This document shows positions 28,151 through 38,258 of a stretch of DNA of 64,000 nt, in pieces. Source of the DNA: Clostridium thermobutyricum DSM 4928 (GTDB lineage Bacteria; Bacillota; Clostridia; Clostridiales; Clostridiaceae); assembly GCF_002050515.1 (NCBI RefSeq), contig NZ_LTAY01000092.1, positions 1-64,000 on the forward strand, written 5' to 3'. The notes below the pieces were generated by a model. The model was given only the letters and a program-made list of their open reading frames with translations, was not told the origin of the DNA and made no database searches. Position 1 is the first letter of the stretch; every line of letters starts with the position of its first letter. The translations under genes were made by a program, and so were the position numbers.

Positions 28151-28744
28151 ATGAGTTTAGTACCAATGGTCGTAGAACAAACTAATAGAGGTGAAAGAAG
28201 TTACGACATTTTTTCAAGATTATTAAAAGATAGAATAATAATGATAAATGGAGAAATAAATGATGTTACTTCAAATTTAGTAGTAGCACAACTTTTATTC
28301 TTAGAAAGTGAAGATCCAGATAAAGACATATATATATATATAAATAGTCCAGGTGGATCAATAACTTCAGGAATGGCTATATATGATACAATGAATTATA
28401 TTAAGCCAGATGTTTGCACTATATGTATAGGGATGGCTGCTTCAATGGGAGCATTCTTACTTACTTCAGGAAAAAAAGGAAAGAGATTTGCTCTTCCAAA
28501 TGCTGAAATAATGATTCATCAACCTTTAGGTGGATTCCAAGGGCAAGCAACAGATATAGATATACACGCTAAAAGAATATTAAAAATAAAAGATAAATTA
28601 AATAAGATTTTAAGCGAAAATACAAATCAACCTTTAGAAAAAATAAAGGCTGATGTTGAAAGAGATTACTTCCTAGAAGCTGATGAAGCTATGGAATATG
28701 GATTAATTGACAAGGTAATTCAAAACAATGAAATTGAAAAATAG
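28151..28744 (+). CDS. clpP: ATP-dependent Clp protease proteolytic subunit
   Basis: A 197-residue serine peptidase that forms the 14-mer proteolytic chamber. The ATG after AAGGAGGGG is chosen; a longer frame from 28124 runs through the ribosome site. The catalytic triad is visible: Ser98 in GMAASMG, His123 in IMIHQPLGG, and Asp172 in ERDYF. The gene is 25 bases before clpX, the matching unfoldase, and probably co-transcribed. No CtsR box was seen upstream by eye. Confidence 0.97.
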   Translation: MSLVPMVVEQTNRGERSYDIFSRLLKDRIIMINGEINDVTSNLVVAQLLFLESEDPDKDIYIYINSPGGSITSGMAIYDTMNYIKPDVCTICIGMAASMGAFLLTSGKKGKRFALPNAEIMIHQPLGGFQGQATDIDIHAKRILKIKDKLNKILSENTNQPLEKIKADVERDYFLEADEAMEYGLIDKVIQNNEIEK

Positions 28745-28769
28745 TAGTATACTTTAGTGAGGTGAATTT

Positions 28770-30044
28770 ATGGCTAAGTATGAAGATAAAAAACAACTAA
28801 AGTGTTCTTTCTGTGGTAAAAGTCAAGAGCAGGTTAAAAGACTAATTGCTGGGCCTGGAGTGTACATTTGTGATGAATGTATAGAGTTATGTTCAGAAAT
28901 CATAGAAGAAGAAATAGTGGAAAAGAAATCAGGTGTAGTACTTGAAAAATTACCAAAACCTGCTGAAATAAAGAAATATTTAGATGATTATGTTGTAGGT
29001 CAAGATAGCGCAAAGAAATCTTTATCTGTAGCAGTTTATAATCATTATAAAAGAATAAATTCAAAACAAGGTATAGATAATGAGGTAGAACTTCAAAAAA
29101 GTAATGTTTTATTATTAGGTCCAACTGGTTCTGGTAAGACACTTTTAGCTCAAACCTTAGCAAAAATATTAAATGTACCTTTTGCTATGGCTGATGCTAC
29201 TACATTAACAGAAGCAGGATATGTTGGAGAAGATGTTGAAAATATACTTTTAAAACTTATACAAAATGCAGATTATGATATTGAAAAAGCCGAAAGAGGT
29301 ATAATATATATTGATGAGATTGATAAGATTACTAGAAAATCAGAAAATCCATCAATAACTAGAGATGTATCAGGTGAAGGAGTTCAACAAGCTTTATTAA
29401 AAATTCTTGAAGGAACAGTAGCTTCAGTTCCACCACAAGGTGGAAGAAAACATCCACATCAAGAGCTTTTACAAATTAATACAACAAATATCCTATTTAT
29501 CTGTGGAGGAGCTTTTGATGGTATAGATAAGATCATCGAAAAAAGAACAGAGAAAAGTGGAATTGGGTTTGGAGCAACTATACAATCTAAACAAGAAAAA
29601 GATTTAGGTGTATTATTAAAAGATATAATGCCTGGAGATTTACTTAAATTCGGATTAATTCCTGAATTTGTAGGAAGACTTCCAATAGTAGTTACTCTTG
29701 AATCATTAGATGAAGAGGCATTAGTTAAAATATTATCTGAACCTAAAAATGCTCTCGTAAAACAATACAAAAAGTTATTTGATTTAGACAATATTAACTT
29801 AGTATTTAAAGATGAATCTTTAAGAGCTATTGCTAAAGAAGCAATTAAGAGAAAAACTGGAGCAAGAGGATTAAGAGCCATAATAGAAGAAGTTATGATG
29901 GAAATTATGTTTGAAGTTCCATCTGATGAAACTGTTAGTGAAGTTATAATAAATGAAGAATGTATAACTTCTAAAAAAGATCCAGAAATAATTAGAGGAA
30001 ATTCTAACGAAAATTTATTAGAAAGTCCTAAAATAGAAGAATAA
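28770..30044 (+). CDS. clpX: ClpX ATPase subunit of the Clp protease
   Basis: A 424-residue AAA+ unfoldase that feeds substrates to ClpP. An N-terminal zinc-binding domain has CSFCGK and CDECIELC; the Walker A motif is GPTGSGKT and Walker B is IIYIDEIDK; sensor and arginine-finger regions follow, and the IGF-type loop that docks to ClpP is seen as KSGIGFGA. Co-located with clpP. Ends with a bidirectional-looking terminator before lon. Confidence 0.97.
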   Translation: MAKYEDKKQLKCSFCGKSQEQVKRLIAGPGVYICDECIELCSEIIEEEIVEKKSGVVLEKLPKPAEIKKYLDDYVVGQDSAKKSLSVAVYNHYKRINSKQGIDNEVELQKSNVLLLGPTGSGKTLLAQTLAKILNVPFAMADATTLTEAGYVGEDVENILLKLIQNADYDIEKAERGIIYIDEIDKITRKSENPSITRDVSGEGVQQALLKILEGTVASVPPQGGRKHPHQELLQINTTNILFICGGAFDGIDKIIEKRTEKSGIGFGATIQSKQEKDLGVLLKDIMPGDLLKFGLIPEFVGRLPIVVTLESLDEEALVKILSEPKNALVKQYKKLFDLDNINLVFKDESLRAIAKEAIKRKTGARGLRAIIEEVMMEIMFEVPSDETVSEVIINEECITSKKDPEIIRGNSNENLLESPKIEE

Positions 30045-30045
30045 T

Positions 30046-30082
30046 AAAAACTCATCTTTGTAATTCAAAGATGAGTTTTTTT
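30046..30082 (+). terminator. Terminator after clpX
   Basis: Perfect 15-bp stem (30046-30060 with 30066-30080) with T-run. Confidence 0.9.
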
Positions 30083-30185
30083 AATATTTAAATATTGGAT
30101 TTTTATAAAGATTGAAAAATAAGTTACTTATGTTATACTAAATAAGTATAAATATAATTTAGAAGAAGTTCGGAGGAAGATGAAA

Positions 30186-32501
30186 ATGGAAAATAATAGA
30201 GTACTTCCTTTAATTCCTCTTAGAGGATTAACTATTTTTCCTAATATGGTTATTCATTTTGATGTGGGGAGAGAAAAATCAAAAGAAGCTATTGAAGTGG
30301 CAATGAAAGCAGATGGAGATATATTTTTAGCACCACAAAAAGATTTAGAAATAGATGAACCTAAGAAGAGCGATGTAAATAAAATAGGAACAATAGCAAA
30401 TATAAAGCAAATTGTTAAATTACCAAATGATGTTTTTAGAGTTCTTATTGAGGGAAAAGAAAAAGGAAAAATATTAAAATTTAAGAATAAAAAAAGTTAT
30501 TTAGAAGTAGAAGTAGAGAGAATTAAAGAAGAAGTAATAGATGATGTAGAAATAGATGCGTATTTAAGAAGCCTTAAAAAATCTTTTATATCATATATGA
30601 AAGTTATAGGTGATACAAACCCAGAAATGATTAAAGGAGTAGAAATGGACAATGATCCTTGGAGACTATCAGATATAATTTCTGGAATTGTTGCTACAAA
30701 AGAAGCAGATAGATTAAGTCTTTTAGAAATAACTGACTTAAAAAAGAAGATAAAAAAATTATTATTTATAATAGATGAAGAAATATCTATTATAAAACTT
30801 CAAAAGAAAATAGGAAAAACTGTTAAAGATAAAGCTGATAAAAGTCAAAAAGAGTATTTTTTAAGAGAGCAAATAAAAGCTATACAAGAAGAGCTTGGTG
30901 AAGATGATGAAGAATCAGAAATATCTAAATTAGAAGAGCAAATACAAAATAGAAATTTACCAAAAGAAGTTAAAGAAAAAGCTTTATATGAAGTTAAGAG
31001 ATTAAAATCAATGAGCTCAAATTCTTCAGAAAGTAATGTAGCTAAAACATATATTGAATGGATTTTAGATATTCCTTGGGAAATATCTACAGAAGAGAAT
31101 ATAGACATTAATTTTGCAGAAGAAATTATTAATAGAGATCATTTTGGACTTAAAGATGTAAAAGATAGAATAATAGAATTTTTAGCAGTAAAACAAATAA
31201 GTGGAGATATGAAAGGACCTATATTATGTCTTGTAGGACCTCCTGGAGTTGGTAAGACATCTATTGTTAAGTCGATTGCAGAATCTATGAATAGAAAATA
31301 TTCAAGAATTGCATTAGGTGGTATGAGAGATGAATCTGAAATAAGAGGTCATAGAAAGACTTATGTTGGAGCAATGCCAGGAAGAATAGCATATGCACTT
31401 AAAGGTGCTAAAAGCATGAATCCAGTAATACTTTTAGATGAAATAGATAAGATAAGTTCAAGTTATAAAGGTGAGCCATCTGATGCTTTACTAGAAGTTT
31501 TAGATTCAGAGCAAAATAATACATTTAGAGATAACTATTTAGAAGTTCCTATGGATCTTTCAAAAGTATTATTTATAGCTACAGCAAATAGCTTAGATAC
31601 TATACCAAGACCACTACTAGATAGAATGGAGATAATAGAGGTATCTGGATATACTTATGAAGAAAAATTCAATATAGCTAAAAAGTATTTAGTTAATAAG
31701 CAATTAAAAGAACATAATGTAACAAATAAAATAGTTAAAATATCTGATGATGCTATAAGATTAGTTATAGAAGGATATACTAGAGAATCAGGTGTCAGAG
31801 GATTAAATAGAGCATTAGGTTCATTAATTAGAAAAGCATTAACAGAAATGCTTAAGAAAGGCAATAAGTCTATAACAGTAAATAGTAAAAAAGCAGAAGA
31901 ACTTTTAGGAAAAAGATTTTATTCATTAGAAACAATGGATAAAGAGGATAAAGTTGGGGTAGTTACTGGAATGGCTTGGACTGCTTATGGTGGAGATACT
32001 TTACCTGTAGAAGCTATGGTTATGGAAGGTACAGGTAAGCTTCAGCTAACAGGAAAACTTGGAGATGTTATGCAAGAATCTGCAAAAGCTGCATTTACTT
32101 ATGTTAGAGCAAATGCTAAAAAGTATGGAATAGATGTAGAATTCTATAAAAAGAAAGATGTTCATATTCATGTTCCAGAAGGAGCAGTGCCAAAAGATGG
32201 TCCTTCAGCTGGAGTAACAATGGTAACAGCATTAGTATCAGCACTTTCAGAAAAAAAAGTTAAACATAATATAGCTATGACAGGAGAAGTAACTTTAACA
32301 GGTAGAGTTTTACCAATAGGTGGACTTAAAGAGAAAGCTCTTGCAGCTTCTAGATTTGGAATAGACACTATAATAATTCCTAAAGAAAATGAAAAAGATA
32401 TAGATAAGATACCTGATTCAGTTAAAGACAGCTTAAACATAATAACTGCAAGTCATGTTGATACTGTTTTAGAAAATTCGATAATTGGAGTGAATAAATA
32501 A
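30186..32501 (+). CDS. lon: Lon ATP-dependent protease
   Basis: A 771-residue LonA protease. Domains in order: N-terminal LON substrate domain (~1-190, starts [16 protein letters not shown]), coiled-coil, AAA+ module with Walker A GPPGVGKT (Lys357), and S16 peptidase with Ser674 in PKDGPSAGV and the lysine partner in GGLKEK (~715-717). The ATG at 30186 is preferred to 30180 because GGAGG lies at a better distance (9 rather than 3). The stop overlaps the engB start by one base (TAATG), so the two are translationally coupled. Confidence 0.97.
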   Translation: MENNRVLPLIPLRGLTIFPNMVIHFDVGREKSKEAIEVAMKADGDIFLAPQKDLEIDEPKKSDVNKIGTIANIKQIVKLPNDVFRVLIEGKEKGKILKFKNKKSYLEVEVERIKEEVIDDVEIDAYLRSLKKSFISYMKVIGDTNPEMIKGVEMDNDPWRLSDIISGIVATKEADRLSLLEITDLKKKIKKLLFIIDEEISIIKLQKKIGKTVKDKADKSQKEYFLREQIKAIQEELGEDDEESEISKLEEQIQNRNLPKEVKEKALYEVKRLKSMSSNSSESNVAKTYIEWILDIPWEISTEENIDINFAEEIINRDHFGLKDVKDRIIEFLAVKQISGDMKGPILCLVGPPGVGKTSIVKSIAESMNRKYSRIALGGMRDESEIRGHRKTYVGAMPGRIAYALKGAKSMNPVILLDEIDKISSSYKGEPSDALLEVLDSEQNNTFRDNYLEVPMDLSKVLFIATANSLDTIPRPLLDRMEIIEVSGYTYEEKFNIAKKYLVNKQLKEHNVTNKIVKISDDAIRLVIEGYTRESGVRGLNRALGSLIRKALTEMLKKGNKSITVNSKKAEELLGKRFYSLETMDKEDKVGVVTGMAWTAYGGDTLPVEAMVMEGTGKLQLTGKLGDVMQESAKAAFTYVRANAKKYGIDVEFYKKKDVHIHVPEGAVPKDGPSAGVTMVTALVSALSEKKVKHNIAMTGEVTLTGRVLPIGGLKEKALAASRFGIDTIIIPKENEKDIDKIPDSVKDSLNIITASHVDTVLENSIIGVNK

Positions 32502-33097
32502 TGAGAATAAAACAATCAGAATTTATAATATCAGCTGTTAGGAAACCTCAATATCCTACTGATGAAAGAGTTGAAATTGCTTTTGTAGGTAGATCAAATG
32601 TTGGTAAAAGTTCTATAATAAATGCTCTTACTAATAGAAAAAAATTAGCAAAGGTTAGTCAGACACCAGGAAAAACAAAATTAATTAACTTCTTTTTAAT
32701 TAATAATGATTTTTATCTTGTAGATTTACCTGGATATGGATACGCTAAAGTGTCTAAAGCTGAAAAAGAAAGTTGGGGAAAAACAATAGAGGATTATCTT
32801 GCAGGTAGAGAAGAGCTTAAGAGAGTTGTTCTTTTAGTAGATTCAAGACATAAGCCAACTGCTGATGATATAATGATGCATGAATGGATTCTTCATTATG
32901 GATATGATGTTATTGTTGTTGCAACTAAAAGCGATAAGCTTTCAAATAACCAATTAAGAAAAAGTGAAAAAGTTATAAGAGAAACCTTAAAGCTACAAAA
33001 AGAAGATAAATTATATTTCTTCTCATCTTTAAATAAAAAAGGAAAAGATGAATTAATAAATAATTTATTTGAAGATTTAGCAACGGATTTAGATTAA
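32501..33097 (+). CDS. engB: Ribosome biogenesis GTP-binding protein YsxC/EngB
   Basis: A 198-residue essential GTPase needed for assembly of the large ribosomal subunit. G1 is GRSNVGKSS, the switch region has SQTPGKT, G3 is DLPGYGYAK and G4 is TKSDK. Overlaps lon by one base at TAATG, the typical lon-ysxC order of Firmicutes. Followed by a terminator. Confidence 0.96.
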   Translation: MRIKQSEFIISAVRKPQYPTDERVEIAFVGRSNVGKSSIINALTNRKKLAKVSQTPGKTKLINFFLINNDFYLVDLPGYGYAKVSKAEKESWGKTIEDYLAGREELKRVVLLVDSRHKPTADDIMMHEWILHYGYDVIVVATKSDKLSNNQLRKSEKVIRETLKLQKEDKLYFFSSLNKKGKDELINNLFEDLATDLD

Positions 33098-33106
33098 ATT
33101 TATATT

Positions 33107-33140
33107 GGACTGAGAAATTAAAAATTTCTCAGTCCTTTTT
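33107..33140 (+). terminator. Terminator after engB
   Basis: Perfect 13-bp stem (33107-33119 with 33123-33135), then TTTTT. Confidence 0.9.
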
Positions 33141-33235
33141 ATTTAGTTTTGTGTCAAAAATAATAGCAGTTCATACAATATAGTATAAACAACAAAAAAA
33201 CAAAAAAAACTTAAAAATGTAGGAGGATTTTGTTT

Positions 33236-33721
33236 ATGGAAATTAATGATATTTTAAATGGATTTAACGAATCAGATTGTGATGATTCAAATTCATGTGA
33301 TTGCAATAATAATCATCATAATAATGATGGATGTAATGATGGTTGCAATAACGGATGTAATAACTTTGGTAATAATGGATGCAATAACAACTTTATTTGG
33401 TTTATATTGATAATATTATTATGGGGTTGTAACGGAAATAATAGAGGTGGACGTAGAAATAATTGTTGTTGTGATTGCTGCTGTTGCTGTGATTGTTGCT
33501 GCGAAAAACCTAAATTTAAAAAATGTAAAGAAACATTCTATGTTCCAGTAGATCCTTGCTTTGGAATGATGAATAATGGAATGATGAATAACAACTGGGG
33601 CTGGGGTGGCTTCGGAGATGGATTTGGCTGCGGAAATAGCTGGTTTGTATGGATAATATTAATATTAATATGTTGCTGTGGATCTGGTTTCAATGGAAAT
33701 TCATGTAATTCATTTTGCTAA
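33236..33721 (+). CDS. Asn/Gly/Cys-rich protein with hydrophobic cores
   Basis: A 161-residue low-complexity protein with 27 cysteines, many in runs (CCCDCCCCCDCCC). Two short hydrophobic cores, FIWFILIILLWGC and WFVWIILILICCC, sit between Asn/Gly-rich stretches. This layout recalls small YjcZ-like sporulation proteins and disulfide-linked coat or exosporium proteins, but I cannot assign a family. ATG chosen after AGGAGG (9 bases); the in-frame TTG two codons earlier is too close. Paired with the next gene, 23 bases away, which has the same architecture. Confidence 0.8.
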   Translation: MEINDILNGFNESDCDDSNSCDCNNNHHNNDGCNDGCNNGCNNFGNNGCNNNFIWFILIILLWGCNGNNRGGRRNNCCCDCCCCCDCCCEKPKFKKCKETFYVPVDPCFGMMNNGMMNNNWGWGGFGDGFGCGNSWFVWIILILICCCGSGFNGNSCNSFC

Positions 33722-33744
33722 TAAATAGTATGGAGGAATAAATT

Positions 33745-34008
33745 ATGTCAAGAAGAAGAAGAAGAAGATGCTGCTGCTCAAGCGGAAGTACAGTTATAAT
33801 GCCTAATTGGAATAATGGTGGAAGTTGTCAAAATGATAACTGGGGAATTTGGATAATATTAGTCTTAATAATTGCTTGCTGTGGATGCGGAAACAATGGA
33901 TTTGGAAATAATTCAAATTGCTGTAATAATGGAAACAACAACTGGTTTTGCTGGTTATTTTTAATAATAATCGCTTGTGGTTGCGGAGGAAATGGATGGG
34001 GATGGTAA
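33745..34008 (+). CDS. Small Arg-start, Asn/Cys-rich protein with hydrophobic cores
   Basis: An 87-residue companion of the previous protein. It starts with MSRRRRRRCCC, then has two hydrophobic cores (WGIWIILVLIIACCGCG and WFCWLFLIIIACGCGG) separated by an Asn/Gly/Cys linker; 12 cysteines in all. ATG follows a GGAGG site. The two genes appear to come from one design by duplication and are probably co-transcribed. A spore-surface or membrane-clustered metal-binding role are both possible; nothing in sequence decides. Confidence 0.78.
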   Translation: MSRRRRRRCCCSSGSTVIMPNWNNGGSCQNDNWGIWIILVLIIACCGCGNNGFGNNSNCCNNGNNNWFCWLFLIIIACGCGGNGWGW

Positions 34009-34075
34009 TCTCTTAATTCCTTTATTTGATGAAATCTAAACAAATTAATCAATTTAATATATGAATTGATAGTTG

Positions 34076-34100
34076 TTGGAGGGCTTTTATAGCCCTCCAA
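34076..34100. other. GC-rich hairpin without a following T-run
   Basis: Perfect 9-bp stem TTGGAGGGC with GCCCTCCAA (34076-34084 with 34092-34100). The 3' side is an A-run on the plus strand, so it is not an ordinary terminator in either direction. It is GC-rich for this genome and lies between two Asn-rich protein genes. Confidence 0.6.
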
Positions 34101-34176
34101 AAAAAATGCATAAAAATAATAACAAAAATATATTTTATACATATAATGTAAAGAGAAATTATAATTGGAGGTTAAT

Positions 34177-34710
34177 ATGGGCAGTAAGAGAAAGCATAGA
34201 AATAGAAATGAAGATGATTATTTAGAAGATTCACAAGGGCAAATGAATAATCCTTTTGGCTTGGACATGAATAGTTTAATGGGAATGCTGGGAAATATAG
34301 ATAAGAATAAATTTAATACTATGATGAATTCGTTTAATCAAAATGGTATAAACATGGATAACTTTAATGGAAATATTCATAATGGAATGGATAATAATAT
34401 TAATAACCAAAATAATTTTGGAAATATGGATCCAATGAAATTATTAAATAATTTAATGAATAATAATATGAATAACACTGTAAATAATAATATGAATAAT
34501 AACACTAACATTAATAATGAAGGATTTAGTGGAGCAAATAATGAAAATAATATTAAACATAATGAAAAGAAGGATTATAATGTAGATGAAGATGATCCTA
34601 ATATCCAAATGTTATTATCATTAAGAAAGATAGTTAGTAAAGAGAGAATTAAATTTATAGATAAAGCTATTTATTTATATGTAAATGGGGCATTTGGGGA
34701 TTTAAATTAA
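34177..34710 (+). CDS. Asn/Met-rich low-complexity protein
   Basis: A 177-residue protein. A basic start (MGSKRKHRNRNEDD) is followed by a ~110-residue Asn/Met/Gly-rich middle with repeats of NNNMNN type, and a normal, folded-looking C-terminal end of about 45 residues (DPNIQMLLSLRKIVSKERIK onward). ATG chosen after GGAGG; the frame extends to a TTG upstream without need. No family recognised. It follows the two Cys-rich genes in the same direction and may belong with them, perhaps in the spore coat; inference only. Confidence 0.75.
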   Translation: MGSKRKHRNRNEDDYLEDSQGQMNNPFGLDMNSLMGMLGNIDKNKFNTMMNSFNQNGINMDNFNGNIHNGMDNNINNQNNFGNMDPMKLLNNLMNNNMNNTVNNNMNNNTNINNEGFSGANNENNIKHNEKKDYNVDEDDPNIQMLLSLRKIVSKERIKFIDKAIYLYVNGAFGDLN

Positions 34711-34814
34711 AATGAATAAAAATAATATTAATGGTAAATAATATTATTGTAAAAGAAAAAATCTTTTATAAACTATATTATTAAGTTAGTATAGTTATCC
34801 CCCATCCCCCTTTT

Positions 34815-34839
34815 AAGGCCGCAAAAGCGGCCTTTTTAT
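34815..34839. terminator. GC-rich terminator
   Basis: AAGGCCGC with GCGGCCTT (34815-34822 with 34827-34834), AAAA loop, T-run on the plus side and T-rich on the minus side. Serves the convergent genes around it. Confidence 0.9.
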
Positions 34840-35756
34840 TTTTTATTAAAAATGAAATTCATGTTTGAGATTCTTAGATTATTATAATAATCTTTATTTA
34901 AAGTAACTTCTACATTAAAAGGTTCTATAGTGTTATCTTTTAAATTTTTTCTATTAAAATATAGAGTATAATTACATTCTGTTATGTCTCCATTATCATC
35001 TATTTCAGTATCAAAGAAAAAGCAATCAATTAGTTTATAAGAAAAATTGCTTTTATCAAGCTTCCAAAGATTAGATAAATCCTTAGAAGAAATTGAATCA
35101 GTAAATACATCAGGGTGACTTTCTACTTCAACATCAAGGTTTATATAGTTTATAAGAGGAATAATACTATCAATTCCAGGGACTACTAATGAATCTCTAG
35201 TAGAATTAATTAATTCATTATTTATAATCATATTAGATCTTAGATTTTCTTTATTTTTATTATAATTTAGTGAAATAAATTGAGGTGTTTTATTTAAATT
35301 AGAATCAATAACACCGCAAACATTATTGGAGTTTTGTAATGTTAATTCAAAATTATTGTTATAAGAAAAAAGATAATTAATAGTTGAATTATTTTTGATA
35401 CCTTGAATTAATATTTCAGGTTTATTATCTCTAGAGATATTTATAAATCTAAGTTTAAATATATTACCTTCTCCATTAGAGCAAAGGAAATTGTCATCTA
35501 AAAGAGAGCTTAGAAGAATTGTTGATTTTTGAGTTGTTATTTTAACGTCATAAGAATTATCAGCTTGGATTACTTCTATAGTTTCATTTACTCCATCACC
35601 AGTTAAATCAATTAAATGTTTTTTGTTAATATCTACTGAAGAATAAGTACTAATAGTTTTTTTTGAGTTAATAAAAAAAATAAAAAGAGTAAAACAAAGA
35701 ATTACTACTAATAATATAAGTAAGTATTTAAAATATTTTAATTTATTAAATTTCAT
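34836..35756 (-). CDS. Membrane-anchored VCBS/FG-GAP-like protein
   Basis: A 306-residue protein with a single N-terminal anchor (about residues 8-29) and an outer domain. The segment LIDLTGDGVNETIEVIQ is a Ca-binding loop of the VCBS/EF-hand-like kind (D-x-T-G-D-G-x-N-E), as found in beta-propeller surface proteins; a second, weaker NISRDNKPEILIQG follows. The rest is not recognised. The start chosen has GGGAGG nearby, five codons after another in-frame ATG. A cell-surface role is likely; the ligand is unknown. Confidence 0.68.
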   Translation of the reverse strand: MKFNKLKYFKYLLILLVVILCFTLFIFFINSKKTISTYSSVDINKKHLIDLTGDGVNETIEVIQADNSYDVKITTQKSTILLSSLLDDNFLCSNGEGNIFKLRFINISRDNKPEILIQGIKNNSTINYLFSYNNNFELTLQNSNNVCGVIDSNLNKTPQFISLNYNKNKENLRSNMIINNELINSTRDSLVVPGIDSIIPLINYINLDVEVESHPDVFTDSISSKDLSNLWKLDKSNFSYKLIDCFFFDTEIDDNGDITECNYTLYFNRKNLKDNTIEPFNVEVTLNKDYYNNLRISNMNFIFNKK

Positions 35757-35833
35757 TAATATCCCTCCCATAATAAAGTATATGAAAAAGAATAGAATAA
35801 ATGATTAGATATTATTTGTAAAAGGAGAAAAAG

Positions 35834-37063
35834 ATGAGATACAGAAAAAGAAAAAGAATCTATTGTGCCTTATTATTAATTATTTCATTATTTAATTTTA
35901 TATCATGTAGTCGTAATGAAGAAGAAAGCCATAATATTAAAATTTATTACAATAAAAATACAGTTAAAGAGATAAATGTAGTAGAAGAGATTATAAAAGA
36001 ATATAAAAAGAAAGTTGGCAAAGAAGTTACTTTAGTTGGAGTTGAAAAAGAAGAGGATATGATAAAATTTATAGGAGAAGATAAAGAATCTAATATAGTA
36101 ATTTTAGATGGTTATTCTTTTGTAGATTTTGCTAATAAAGATTATTTAAGGGATATAAGTTATCTTTATAAAGATAAGAAGACAAGAGAAAAATTTTCAC
36201 TTATAAATAATGTTTATGGAAGGTTATTAGGAAGTTATTATGGAATAGGATTTATGCCATTTTCATTAGATTTAGTATGTAATGATAAATTATTGAAAAG
36301 TATGGGATTAGATATAAAAGAAGATAATTTATTTAAAGCTATATCAATTTTAACTAGCAAAGGAATAAAAATACCAACATACATAAAAAGTGAGTATACA
36401 AAAGAGTTGCTTTTAAGTGCTGTTGTTGCAAATGATACTATAATATATGATATGAATCAAGAATATGTAAAAGGAAAATTAGAAAATGATATATATACTA
36501 TAAAAGATGGTCAAAAGATATTTAATGTAATAAATGATTATTATAAGCAAGGAATTTTAAAAGAAAGCAATTTCATAGAAGGTGGAGAGGAATTAATAGA
36601 AAAATTTAATAAAGGAGAAATTCCTGTTGTACTTACAACTACTCTTTCTTCAGATAAATTTGATAGCTCAATAAATGCAACTCTAATTAATAAGCAACCT
36701 ATAGAGAATAAATATGTAAATGCTGCAACTGGAGTAGATATAATAATTTGTGCAACAGTTGGAAATCATCAAGAAAATGATGTAGAAAGCTTTCTAAGAT
36801 TTTTGCTTCAAGGAGGAGCTATGGAAAATTTAAACAAAATGAAAGTAGTAACAGGAAATAAAATGGGAGATAGTTCTTTAATAGGAGTTCAAGGAGATAT
36901 GGCAAGTAGTATTCAATCTATAGCAGAAGTAAATAGATTTTATTTTAATAGAATATCAAATAAAGATATATTAAGTATTAGTGATGAAGTTAAAAATGTA
37001 ATGGAAGGAAAATATGATGGGAAAGAGTGGGAAAGAGTGTTAAATAAAAAAACAACGCAATAA
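35834..37063 (+). CDS. Lipoprotein of the extracellular solute-binding type
   Basis: A 409-residue exported lipoprotein. The signal peptide has a very basic start (MRYRKRKRIY) and ends in a lipobox-like NFISC, placing the lipidated Cys at residue 25. The mature part reads like a family 1 solute-binding protein (opening NIKIYYNKNTVKEI, then Asp/Tyr-rich SLDLVCNDKLLKSMGLD and GIKIPTYIKSEYT), which normally captures a sugar or peptide for an ABC importer, but no importer genes adjoin it. It converges on the Fur-family gene through a shared terminator. Confidence 0.7.
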   Translation: MRYRKRKRIYCALLLIISLFNFISCSRNEEESHNIKIYYNKNTVKEINVVEEIIKEYKKKVGKEVTLVGVEKEEDMIKFIGEDKESNIVILDGYSFVDFANKDYLRDISYLYKDKKTREKFSLINNVYGRLLGSYYGIGFMPFSLDLVCNDKLLKSMGLDIKEDNLFKAISILTSKGIKIPTYIKSEYTKELLLSAVVANDTIIYDMNQEYVKGKLENDIYTIKDGQKIFNVINDYYKQGILKESNFIEGGEELIEKFNKGEIPVVLTTTLSSDKFDSSINATLINKQPIENKYVNAATGVDIIICATVGNHQENDVESFLRFLLQGGAMENLNKMKVVTGNKMGDSSLIGVQGDMASSIQSIAEVNRFYFNRISNKDILSISDEVKNVMEGKYDGKEWERVLNKKTTQ

Positions 37064-37075
37064 TTGCGTTGTTTT
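37049..37075. terminator. Bidirectional terminator
   Basis: Perfect 12-bp stem (37049-37060 with 37064-37075), TAA loop, A/T runs on both sides, between convergent genes. Confidence 0.88.
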
Positions 37076-37481
37076 ATTGACAATCTTTACAGATGCCATA
37101 GAAATATAGTTGATTTGAAAGAACCTTATAATCTGAAACTTTTTGTGCATCAGTGTTTATATTTTCAAATACTTCATTAGATAAATCATCAACTCTACTA
37201 CATTTGATACATTGAATATGTGGATGAGTTTCGCATTTACCGTCATATCTAAAATTTCCTTCTCCAACATTTAATTCTTTTACTAAACCTACTTCTACTA
37301 GAGTTTTTAAAGCTTTATATACTGTAGCTAAACTCATAGTTGGGTATTCTGGTTGAATAGCTTTGTATATAACTTCTGCAGATGGATGTTCTTTTGTACT
37401 CATAAGATACTTGTAAACTGCAAGTCTTTGAGGAGTAAGCTTAAGTTTTTTTTCTTTAAAAATTGTTGTTATATTCTCCAT
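37074..37481 (-). CDS. perR: Fur-family regulator, PerR-like
   Basis: A 135-residue metal-dependent repressor. The N-terminal winged helix reads KLTPQRLAVYKYLMS and TMSLATVYKALKTLVEVGLV, and the metal-binding half has FRYDGKCETHPHIQCIKC with the second Cys pair in CKDC at the end (structural zinc). The FRYD and HxH pattern with Asp-rich VDDL resemble PerR, the peroxide sensor, more than Fur or Zur, but subtype is not certain. AAGGAG site before the ATG. A palindromic CCTTATATATAAGG-like stretch lies upstream and may be an operator. Confidence 0.85.
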   Translation of the reverse strand: MENITTIFKEKKLKLTPQRLAVYKYLMSTKEHPSAEVIYKAIQPEYPTMSLATVYKALKTLVEVGLVKELNVGEGNFRYDGKCETHPHIQCIKCSRVDDLSNEVFENINTDAQKVSDYKVLSNQLYFYGICKDCQ

Positions 37482-37624
37482 ATTAAATACTCCTTATCCT
37501 ATATATAAGGTTATTATATATGCTAAACAAAAAAAAATCAATGATTATTCAATAAATATCTATCTTAATTAATAAATATTATTATCTAATATATGAAAAA
37601 ATAATATAAAATATTATAAAATGG

Positions 37625-37735
37625 TTGAATTAGAAAAAGTTTTATGTTAAAATATAAACAAAGTTGTTAAAAAAATAACGATTCCGTGTTTATTTATTTT
37701 TATTTTTATAGAACAGTTCTCTGTTCTTTTTTTTT
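37625..37735 (+). ncRNA. Candidate small RNA or leader with strong terminator
   Basis: The 370-base gap 37482-37852 contains a promoter, TTGAAT (37625-37630) and TAAAAT (37648-37653) exactly 17 bases apart, and a hairpin GAACAG/CTGTTC (37711-37726) followed by nine T (37727-37735). A transcript of about 75 bases would start near 37660 and end there, with no reading frame. It may be a stand-alone small RNA or an attenuated leader for the downstream gene at 37853. The feature covers promoter to terminator. Confidence 0.5.
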
Positions 37736-37852
37736 AAATAATTTATTAAATTTAAATCAAAATATACACAAATGGAAAAGATTAGTTGCAAGAAAAGATG
37801 CAAGGTGATAAAATCGAGATATAGAATAGGATAAATTTAGGAGGAAAGTCAC

Positions 37853-38182
37853 ATGGCTAAATACAAAGTTGGAGATAAATTAATAATAATAAACGACCCT
37901 ACAAAAGAAAAAGAAAAATTAAAAGAACTTACAAAATTAGAAGTTGAAGACCAATATGCTCAAATTTCTTGGGGAATAAAAATTGTAAAGGTTGAATATG
38001 ATAAGCCAAATGTTACATTAACATATAGAAATATAAAGGGTGAATTAAATAAAGTTTTTGCTGAATGCAGAGATATTGAAAATTTTGATCAAGAAAAAGT
38101 TTTAGAAAAAGCTTTATTAAAGGCATTCCAAAATGAAATAATAGACCTTTCAGTAGGAAAAAATATTGGATTCTTTAAATAA
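37853..38182 (+). CDS. Hypothetical protein
   Basis: A 109-residue basic/acidic mixed protein with a strong AGGAGG site and no signal or membrane segment. Beta strands alternate in the first half (KYKVGDKLIIIND, VEDQYAQISWGIKIVKV), which resembles a small beta-barrel such as an SH3-like or KOW fold; the end is helical. I recognise no family. It follows the candidate small RNA/leader, so attenuation is possible. Confidence 0.68.
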   Translation: MAKYKVGDKLIIINDPTKEKEKLKELTKLEVEDQYAQISWGIKIVKVEYDKPNVTLTYRNIKGELNKVFAECRDIENFDQEKVLEKALLKAFQNEIIDLSVGKNIGFFK

Positions 38183-38189
38183 ACATTAT

Positions 38190-38223
38190 ATTACCGTATG
38201 CTATTAATTTAGTATACGGTAAT
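38190..38223 (+). terminator. Terminator after the hypothetical gene
   Basis: Stem of about 14 bp with one wobble (38190-38203 with 38210-38223); modest T content after. Confidence 0.75.
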
Positions 38224-38258
38224 TATTCTAATGTTAGGGTTTATCAGGAGGAAGTTTG

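Noticed and set aside
29459..30055. 198-residue minus-strand frame opposite clpX
   Set aside because: It lies inside clpX in antisense with no ribosome site; a shadow of the coding bias.
34076..34100. Ordinary terminator
   Set aside because: The hairpin is followed by an A-run, not a T-run, on the plus strand, and on the minus strand the T-run precedes it.
33828..34142. 104-residue minus-strand frame opposite the small Cys-rich gene
   Set aside because: Antisense to the low-complexity gene, no ribosome site; rich in Pro/Gln/Asn from the repeat composition only.
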